This document shows, one piece after another, positions 1 through 5,100 of a DNA stretch of 7,161 bases. Positions within the stretch are counted from its first letter, which is position 1. Each line of letters begins with the position of its first letter. Source of the DNA: an uncultured Bacteroidales bacterium (lineage in GTDB: Bacteria > Bacteroidota > Bacteroidia > Bacteroidales > UBA932). The stretch is taken from positions 1 through 7,161 of the forward strand of contig CALEJC010000060.1 of the NCBI GenBank assembly GCA_937898205.1, in the 5' to 3' direction. Under the pieces are notes generated by a model. It worked only from the letters and a program-made list of their open reading frames with translations, did not search any database and was not told the origin of the DNA. A program made the translations under genes and the position numbers.

Positions 1-420
1 AGGCTTGATGCATTCTCCGCCGAGCCACAAGCCACCCACATTGAGGATATGGAAGCCATCCACATCCTTCTGGCGCGAGATCGCATAGATCACCTTGGTC
101 TCGTCGATGTGCTTAGGCAGTGGGAGCTGCACAAGGATACCATCCACAGACGGGTCATTGTTGAGCTCCTCAATCTTGGCGAGAAGCTCAGCTTCGCTCA
201 CATCTTCACTCATGGTGATAAGTCGCGAATCCATACCCACATATCCTGCGGACTTCACTTTATTGCGGACATAGACCTGACTTGCAGGATTGCTGCCGAC
301 GATAATAACCGTCAGGCAAGGCTTGCGACCATATTTCTTCTCAAGCTCCACCACCCTTTCCTTGACAGAATCCTTGATTGAGGTAGAAAGAGCCTTACCG
401 TCTATAACCTTGGCCTGAAG
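1..420 (-). other. folD: FolD moiety of the fusion (N-terminal catalytic half; Rossmann domain outside window)
   Basis: Fusion residues 415-554. FolD (EC 1.5.1.5/3.5.4.9) converts 5,10-methylene-THF through methenyl-THF to 10-formyl-THF. Its conserved landmarks follow in order: LQAKVIDGKALS (415-426, normally the FolD N-terminus), VGSNPASQVYVRNK (455-468), LNNDPSVDGILVQLPLPKH (500-518) and KDVDGFHILNVGGL (532-545). Tyr464, Lys468, Gln512 and Asp535 correspond to human MTHFD1 Tyr52, Lys56, Gln100 and Asp125, so the active site looks intact. One deviation is FHIL where FHPx is usual. A complete FolD of about 285-295 residues would give a fusion of about 700 residues. The NAD(P)-binding domain and the stop codon lie left of base 1, so completeness cannot be judged. 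Leu415 is CTT, and no in-frame ATG, GTG or TTG lies near the junction, so FolD should be made only as part of the fusion. Confidence 0.92.
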
Positions 421-1662
421 GGCATAATGTGCGATGTCGCTGCGATAGAAGAGGTTGTCACATGAAATCTTTGCGATCTCAGCATAGACCTTTTCCTTAG
501 CAGCGGCAAGTGTCTCGCCTTGACACACTACCATCATCACACGGCCGCCCGCAGTGAGAAGCTTGCCATCCACTGTCTTGGTACCCATGTGATAGATCTG
601 TGCATCGACATTTTCCACACCGGCGATCTCATAGCCCTTATCGTAACTTCCGGGATAGCCTTTTGATGCAAGGACAACACCCATTGTCACAGCATCCTTC
701 CACTCCAAAGAAGCCGGCTTGGACTGAGTCGCAACCGCCTCGAAGATATTATAGATATCGCTTTGAATCAATGGAAGAACCACCTCTGTCTCAGGGTCGC
801 CGAAACGAGCATTGAACTCAATGACCTTCACTCCCTGAGGAGTCTTCATCAGACCGCCATAGAGCACACCGCTGAGAGGGCAGCCTTCCGCAACCATTGC
901 AGAAGCCGTCTTGCGAAGGATATTATCAAATGCAAACTGCTTGTCCTCCTCGGTCACAAACGGAAGCCCGGTGTAGGCACCCATTCCGCCTGTATTCGGC
1001 CCCTTATCACCGTCGTATGCTCGCTTATGGTCCTGTGCAAGAGGCATAGGATAGACATTCTCCCCGTCCACAAAGCACATAAATGAGAACTCAGGACCTG
1101 TGAGGAAGTCCTCTACTACAACCTTTCCCTGTCCGAAAGTGCTGTCGCAAAGCATGCTCTTGAGCGCGGCATCAGCCTCTTCAAGAGTCTCTGCGATCAC
1201 CACACCCTTGCCGGCAGCAAGTCCATCATACTTGAGCACAGCAGGAAGTGGGCGAGATGACACATATTCAAGCGCAGCCTTATAGTCAGAAAAGCTCTGA
1301 TATCCTGCAGTCGGAACATCATATTTCACCATCAGTTCCTTGGCAAACTCCTTACTGCTCTCGATGCGGGTTGCAGACTTTGTGTGTCCGAAGATCTTCA
1401 AGCCGGCAGCGCGGAATTCATCTACCACACCCACAGCAAGCGCCGCCTCCGGGCCCACTACAGTGAGGTCAATGGCATGCTCCACGGCAAAAGCCTTGAG
1501 TGCAGCGACGTCTGTGTCCTTAATCGGCACATTCTCTGCCTGTGCAGCGATACCGGCATTGCCCGGTGCACAATATATCTTCTCCACCTGAGGCGAACGG
1601 CTGAGAGCATCCACAATCGCATGCTCTCGGCCACCGCCGCCGATTACCAAAACTTTCTTCAT
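1..1662 (-). CDS. purD-folD: PurD-FolD fusion: GAR synthetase fused to methylene-THF dehydrogenase/cyclohydrolase (3' end beyond window)
   Basis: One uninterrupted frame of 554 codons from the ATG at 1662-1660, still open at base 1. Residues 1-414 are a complete PurD (EC 6.3.4.13; phosphoribosylamine + glycine + ATP to GAR), close to the usual 420-430 residues. Visible motifs are VIGGGGREHA (6-15), APGNAG (32-37), VGPEAAL (69-75), the ATP-grasp segment KYDGLAAGKG (144-153), QDHKRAYDGDKGPNTGGMGA (210-229) and EFNARFGDPETE (282-293), whose Glu282 and Asn284 are the expected Mg ligands. The domain ends at FYRSDIAHYA, the normal PurD C-terminus (FxRxDIGxRA). Residues 415-554 are the first half of FolD. 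The start at 1662 puts the N-terminus exactly where PurD begins; an in-frame ATG at 1743 would add 27 residues with no recognisable PurD sequence. It is last of the visible operon genes, 87 bases after purH. Cytosolic; no signal or membrane segment seen. The PurD assignment is very secure. Confidence 0.95.
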   Translation of the reverse strand, partial: MKKVLVIGGGGREHAIVDALSRSPQVEKIYCAPGNAGIAAQAENVPIKDTDVAALKAFAVEHAIDLTVVGPEAALAVGVVDEFRAAGLKIFGHTKSATRIESSKEFAKELMVKYDVPTAGYQSFSDYKAALEYVSSRPLPAVLKYDGLAAGKGVVIAETLEEADAALKSMLCDSTFGQGKVVVEDFLTGPEFSFMCFVDGENVYPMPLAQDHKRAYDGDKGPNTGGMGAYTGLPFVTEEDKQFAFDNILRKTASAMVAEGCPLSGVLYGGLMKTPQGVKVIEFNARFGDPETEVVLPLIQSDIYNIFEAVATQSKPASLEWKDAVTMGVVLASKGYPGSYDKGYEIAGVENVDAQIYHMGTKTVDGKLLTAGGRVMMVVCQGETLAAAKEKVYAEIAKISCDNLFYRSDIAHYALQAKVIDGKALSTSIKDSVKERVVELEKKYGRKPCLTVIIVGSNPASQVYVRNKVKSAGYVGMDSRLITMSEDVSEAELLAKIEELNNDPSVDGILVQLPLPKHIDETKVIYAISRQKDVDGFHILNVGGLWLGGECIKP

Positions 1663-1749
1663 ATATACATTTGTTATATTTATAGTCCCTGCTCCGTCTT
1701 TTTCGGATTGGTTTACACCATGCAGAGAGAGTATGGTTTCCATGACAGA
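1663..1749 (-). other. purH-purD spacer, open in the purD frame; no Shine-Dalgarno
   Basis: This 87-base gap is the longest between genes here. It is AT-rich next to the purD ATG (ACTATAAATATAACAAATG precedes it by a few bases) with no AGGAGG-like element, which is typical of Bacteroidota initiation regions. The purH stop TAA (1752-1750) is in the same frame as purD, and the 29 intervening codons contain no stop. An ATG at 1743-1741 gives an alternative start. I see no terminator (no GC-rich stem with a T tract) and no Bacteroides-type TAnnTTTG promoter box on the coding strand. Confidence 0.6.
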
Positions 1750-3300
1750 TTAATGCTTAAAATGTCTAACACCTGTGCAGAGCATAGTGATGCCACATTC
1801 ATTGGCCTTCTTGACAGAATCCTCATCGCGCACGCTTCCGCCCGGCTGGACGATGGCCTTTACGCCATATTCGGCAGCGAGGGTAACAGTATCGTCAAAT
1901 GGGAAGAATCCGTCTGATCCAAGCACAATGCCTTCAGCCTTTATGTCCTTACCAGCCTCTGCAAGTGCAGCAGCAGCCTGCTCAAGAGCGATCTTGGCAG
2001 ATCCGACACGGTTCATCTGGCCGGCACCGACACCGAGAGTAGCACCGTCCTTGACAACTACGATAGCGTTGGACTTCACATGCTTGACAATCCTCCAGGC
2101 AAAATCAAGGTCAGTGAGCTGAGCCTCGCAAGGCTTCGCCTCGGTCACACACATATCAGCAACAACTGTCTTTGTGTCAATATCCTGCTCCTGCACAAGG
2201 ATGCCGCCATTCATGCTCACATACATATTGTGGCCACCGTTTTCCTTGCTCATATCGACCTTGAGAAGACGGAGATTCTTCTTTGTGCAGAGGACTTCAA
2301 GAGCCTCGTCTGTAAACGATGGAGCCATGATGATCTCAAGGAAGATCGGCTTCATGAGCTCTGCAACCTCCTTGTTTACCTCTCTGTTTACAGCCACGAT
2401 TCCACCAAAGATGCTGACCTTGTCTGCTTCGTAGGCCTTCTTCCAGGCATCCACAACGTCAGTTCCGATGGCAGCGCCACATGGATTCATGTGCTTGAGA
2501 CCCACACAGAACGGAGCATCAAACTCGCGCACGATATTGAGAGCGGCATTGGCGTCCTGAATATTGTTGTATGAGAGTTCCTTGCCATTGAGCTGCTCTG
2601 CAGTCGCAAGAGAGAAAGGAACCTTATCAAGTGTGGCATAGAACTTTGCACTCTGATGAGGGTTCTCGCCATAGCGAAGGCTCTGCTTGAGGTCGTATTC
2701 AAGGAAGAGCTTCTCGTTGAGGCCTGCCTTCTCCCTCATATATGTAGCGATGCACATATCATACTGAGCTGTGTGGGTGTAGGCCTTTGCCGAAAGCGCA
2801 AGACGTGTCTCGTCTGAAGTCTTGCCTGACTCCTTGAGCTCTGCGAGGACTGTATCATAATCGTTAGGGTCGCAGATGATGGTCACATCTTTCCAGTTTT
2901 TGGCTGCACTTCTCACCATTGAAGGGCCACCGATGTCGATGTTTTCAATCGCGTCTGCCATTGATACGCCCGGCTTGGCGATGGTCTGGCGGAAAGGATA
3001 GAGGTTTACGCACACGAGGTCGATGGTCTCTATGCCCTGCTTCTGGAGAGTCGCCATGTGCTCAGGAAGCTCTCTTCTTGCAAGGATACCACCATGCACA
3101 TTTGGATGCAAAGTCTTGACTCTGCCATCGAGGATCTCTGGAAAACCTGTCACATCACTGATGCCGATTGTCTTTACACCACTCTCCTCAAGAAGCTTCT
3201 GAGTACCGCCGGTGGCGATAATTTCCCAACCGAGCTCCTTGAGACCTTTGACAAATGGGACAAGTCCTGCCTTGTCACTCACACTAACTAATGCTCTCAT
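1750..3300 (-). CDS. purH: PurH: bifunctional AICAR transformylase / IMP cyclohydrolase
   Basis: Catalyses the last two steps of IMP synthesis: AICAR + 10-formyl-THF to FAICAR (EC 2.1.2.3), then ring closure to IMP (EC 3.5.4.10). The 516 residues fall in the normal 505-530 range. Residues 1 to about 195 are the MGS-like cyclohydrolase domain, with LVSVSDKAGL (4-13), ATGGTQKLL (29-37), DGRVKTLHPNVHGG (58-71), NLYPF (99-103) and DIGGPSMVRSAAKN (122-135). About 200-516 is the transformylase domain, with SLRYGENPHQ (207-216), LSYNNIQDANAAL (242-254) and the catalytic Lys269-His270 in KHMNPCG. The C-terminus has the usual SDGFFPF, QPGGSVRDED and GVRHFKH signatures. The ATG at 3300 places MRALVSVSDK at the normal N-terminus. 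It begins 22 bases after purM and ends in TAA, in the same frame as the following purD. It uses the cofactor made by the FolD half of the next gene. Confidence 0.98.
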   Translation of the reverse strand: MRALVSVSDKAGLVPFVKGLKELGWEIIATGGTQKLLEESGVKTIGISDVTGFPEILDGRVKTLHPNVHGGILARRELPEHMATLQKQGIETIDLVCVNLYPFRQTIAKPGVSMADAIENIDIGGPSMVRSAAKNWKDVTIICDPNDYDTVLAELKESGKTSDETRLALSAKAYTHTAQYDMCIATYMREKAGLNEKLFLEYDLKQSLRYGENPHQSAKFYATLDKVPFSLATAEQLNGKELSYNNIQDANAALNIVREFDAPFCVGLKHMNPCGAAIGTDVVDAWKKAYEADKVSIFGGIVAVNREVNKEVAELMKPIFLEIIMAPSFTDEALEVLCTKKNLRLLKVDMSKENGGHNMYVSMNGGILVQEQDIDTKTVVADMCVTEAKPCEAQLTDLDFAWRIVKHVKSNAIVVVKDGATLGVGAGQMNRVGSAKIALEQAAAALAEAGKDIKAEGIVLGSDGFFPFDDTVTLAAEYGVKAIVQPGGSVRDEDSVKKANECGITMLCTGVRHFKH

Positions 3301-3322
3301 TATTTATTTTTACTTTTATTTC
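3301..3322 (-). promoter_or_regulatory. purH: purH translation-initiation region without Shine-Dalgarno
   Basis: The 22 bases before the purH ATG are almost pure A/T on the coding strand (ending AAAAATAAATA, then ATG) and hold no purine-rich AGGAGG element. A-rich unstructured leaders of this kind are usual in Bacteroidota. The spacing is too short for a terminator or promoter, so purH should be translated from the purM message. Confidence 0.55.
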
Positions 3323-4348
3323 TTAGATAATATTTACACCCGGAGTATCTGTAACTCTACCGATAACGCTTGCCTTCTCACCATGGCTCTTGAGGATCTC
3401 GATCGCCTTGTCTGCCTCACTCTCGTCAAGCACAACAACCATACCCACACCCATGTTGTAGATATTAAACATCTCTCTGTGCGGCACGCCGCCCCACTTC
3501 TCAAGAAGCTGGAAGATAGGAAGGATCTCCCAAGTGCCTTCCTTCACTTCAATACCCTGACCAGGGCGAAGCACGCGTGGGAGGTTTTCATCAAAACCAC
3601 CGCCTGTCACATGACAGATGCCGTGCACATCGCAATTGCGGATCACGTCAAGCACCTGCTTTACATATATACGGGTCGGAGTAAGAAGCACATTACCAAG
3701 GAGTTCACCACCAAACTCAGGGATAGGATCAGTATATTTATGTCCGCTGTCAGCAACAATCTTGCGCACAAGGCTGAATCCGTTGGAGTGCACACCTGTC
3801 GATGCAATACCCACGAGCACATCTCCTACCTTAACCTTTGTACCGTCGATGAGCTTTGATTTCTCAACCACGCCTGTAGTATAGCCGGCGATGTCATATT
3901 CGCCGTTTTCATACATACCGGGCATCTCGGCAGTTTCACCACCGACAAGATCGCAACCTGCCTGACGGCAACCTTCTGCGACACCGGCAACAATTGCCTC
4001 CACCTTCTCAGGAATATTATGACCAATCGCCACATAGTCAAGGAAAACCAGCGGCTCTGCACCCTGAGCAAGGACATCATTTACACACATCGCAACAGCA
4101 TCGATACCGACTGTATCGTGCTTATCCATCGCAAATGCAAGCTTGAGCTTTGTGCCCACGCCATCTGTACCACTCACAAGTACAGGCTCCTTGATGCCAA
4201 GAGCCGAGAGATCAAACATTCCTCCAAAAGAGCCGATATTGCCCATTGAGCCCTGTCTCTTGGTAGAAGCCACGTGTTGCTTGATACGACGTACCACTTC
4301 GTATCCTGCTTCGAGGTTTACACCTGCGTTTTCATATGATTTTGCCAT
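3323..4348 (-). CDS. purM: PurM: phosphoribosylformylglycinamidine cyclo-ligase (AIR synthetase)
   Basis: Closes the imidazole ring: FGAM + ATP to AIR + ADP + Pi (EC 6.3.3.1), step 5, directly after PurL. The product has 341 residues, the family norm. Visible motifs are SYENAGVNLEAGYEVV (4-19), GNIGSFGGMFDLS (36-48), the ATP-binding SGTDGVGTKL (59-68), GIDAVAMCVNDVL (81-93), and further on GGETAEMPGMY, STGVHSNGFSLVR, LTPTRIYVK, HVTGGGFDENLPR and MFNIYNMGVGM, all canonical. I chose the ATG at 4348 because MAKSYENAGVN is the standard N-terminus. An upstream in-frame ATG at 4402 would add 18 unrelated residues and overlap the end of purC. The spacer after purC is 13 bases. This is the common AIR-synthetase type, not the longer divergent form I remember from Bacteroides. 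It ends in TAA. Confidence 0.98.
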   Translation of the reverse strand: MAKSYENAGVNLEAGYEVVRRIKQHVASTKRQGSMGNIGSFGGMFDLSALGIKEPVLVSGTDGVGTKLKLAFAMDKHDTVGIDAVAMCVNDVLAQGAEPLVFLDYVAIGHNIPEKVEAIVAGVAEGCRQAGCDLVGGETAEMPGMYENGEYDIAGYTTGVVEKSKLIDGTKVKVGDVLVGIASTGVHSNGFSLVRKIVADSGHKYTDPIPEFGGELLGNVLLTPTRIYVKQVLDVIRNCDVHGICHVTGGGFDENLPRVLRPGQGIEVKEGTWEILPIFQLLEKWGGVPHREMFNIYNMGVGMVVVLDESEADKAIEILKSHGEKASVIGRVTDTPGVNII

Positions 4349-4361
4349 ATTCTGTGTTGTT
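4349..4361 (-). promoter_or_regulatory. purM: purM translation-initiation region without Shine-Dalgarno
   Basis: The 13-base spacer (coding strand AACAACACAGAAT, then ATG) between the purC TAA and the purM ATG is A-rich and has no good Shine-Dalgarno sequence. The tight spacing implies co-transcription and probably translational coupling to purC. Confidence 0.5.
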
Positions 4362-5078
4362 TTATGCGTTGATTGATTTAAGTCTCTCCAAGACCACCTC
4401 ATAGTGAGCTACGATGTAGCCAAGGTCCTGACGGAAACGGTCTTTGTCAAATCTCTCATTGGTATCTTTATCCCAGAAACGTGATGTATCCGGACTGATC
4501 TCGTCAATAAGGATTATCTTGCCATTTTCATCACGACCAAACTCAAGCTTGAAATCCACAAGTTTCAAAGAAGCTTTATCGCAAAGCTTTGTGAGCAGGT
4601 CATTGACTTTGTAGGCAACTTCATAGATGGTTTCAAGCTCCTGCTTATTCACAATATTGAGGGCCAGAACCTGAGTATCGTTGACAAGCGGATCACCCAA
4701 CTCATCACTATTATAATTAAGGTCAATAATCACAGAAGACGGCTTTGTACCCACCTCAAGATTGAGGCGGTCAGCAAGTGAGCCTGCAATATAGTTTCTG
4801 ACAACCACCTCCAGAGGGATGAGCTCTGTAGAGTAGCACAGCTGCTCTCTTTCAGACTGAAGCTCAATAAAGTGAGTGTAAACCCCATTTTTATTGAGAT
4901 AGTCAAAGATCAGAGCAGAAATCTGACTGGTGACAATACCCTTGCGTGGAAACACCGCACGCTTGATATTGTTGAAGACACAAGCCACATCCTTGAAGTG
5001 AAGGATTACTTTGTGTGGGTCTTCTGTGGAATAAATCTGCTTTTCATTTCCATCAAAAAGCAAACTCTGTTTCTCCAT
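4362..5078 (-). CDS. purC: PurC: SAICAR synthetase, short bacterial form with a divergent nucleotide loop
   Basis: Joins CAIR and aspartate with ATP to form SAICAR (EC 6.3.2.6), step 8. Its 238 residues match the short form (E. coli 237). Conserved parts are VVVRNYIAGSLADRL (91-105, with Arg94 and Ser100 at the CAIR/aspartate site), LVDFKLEFG (173-181), IDEISPDTSRFWD (191-203) and DKDRFRQDLG (211-220). The N-terminal ATP lobe is less typical. The usual GKxK loop reads GNEK (10-13), the ATAFNGEKK-type segment reads ACVFNNIKR (32-40), and GKGxxNNxIS reads RKGIVTSQIS (45-54). The ATG at 5078 aligns with the E. coli start. It lies 22 bases after purL and 13 before purM. Identity is secure; the lobe differences may be lineage variation. 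Bacteroides, as I recall, has a longer PurC of about 314 residues, so this short form is informative about the host or the gene's origin. Confidence 0.97.
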   Translation of the reverse strand: MEKQSLLFDGNEKQIYSTEDPHKVILHFKDVACVFNNIKRAVFPRKGIVTSQISALIFDYLNKNGVYTHFIELQSEREQLCYSTELIPLEVVVRNYIAGSLADRLNLEVGTKPSSVIIDLNYNSDELGDPLVNDTQVLALNIVNKQELETIYEVAYKVNDLLTKLCDKASLKLVDFKLEFGRDENGKIILIDEISPDTSRFWDKDTNERFDKDRFRQDLGYIVAHYEVVLERLKSINA

Positions 5079-5100
5079 AATATTAATATTCTATTACTGA
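5079..5100 (-). promoter_or_regulatory. purC: purC translation-initiation region with an AT palindrome
   Basis: The 22 bases between the purL TAA and the purC ATG are AT-rich without a Shine-Dalgarno sequence. The 12 bases directly before the ATG, AATATTAATATT, form a perfect palindrome. In so AT-rich a stretch this may be chance, and I assign no protein to it. Confidence 0.45.

Noticed and set aside
49..381. Plus-strand open frame of 110 codons at the left end
   Set aside because: It is the antisense shadow of the FolD half of the fusion, whose motifs are clear on the minus strand.
1384..1917. Plus-strand open frame of 177 codons across the purH-purD spacer
   Set aside because: It is antisense to the end of purH and start of purD, with no domain and low-quality Cys/His-rich sequence.
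2487..2702. Minus-strand 71-codon frame inside purH
   Set aside because: It is nested out of frame within purH, Ser/Arg-rich, with no domain.
3212..3859. Plus-strand open frame of 215 codons, antisense to purH and purM
   Set aside because: It overlaps two unmistakable minus-strand genes, spans their spacer, and its translation is rich in His/Thr/Arg with no recognisable domain. It is a shadow of coding bias.
4349..4402. Longer purM start at 4402 (18 extra residues)
   Set aside because: The extension overlaps the end of purC, does not resemble PurM, and the ATG at 4348 gives the canonical N-terminus.
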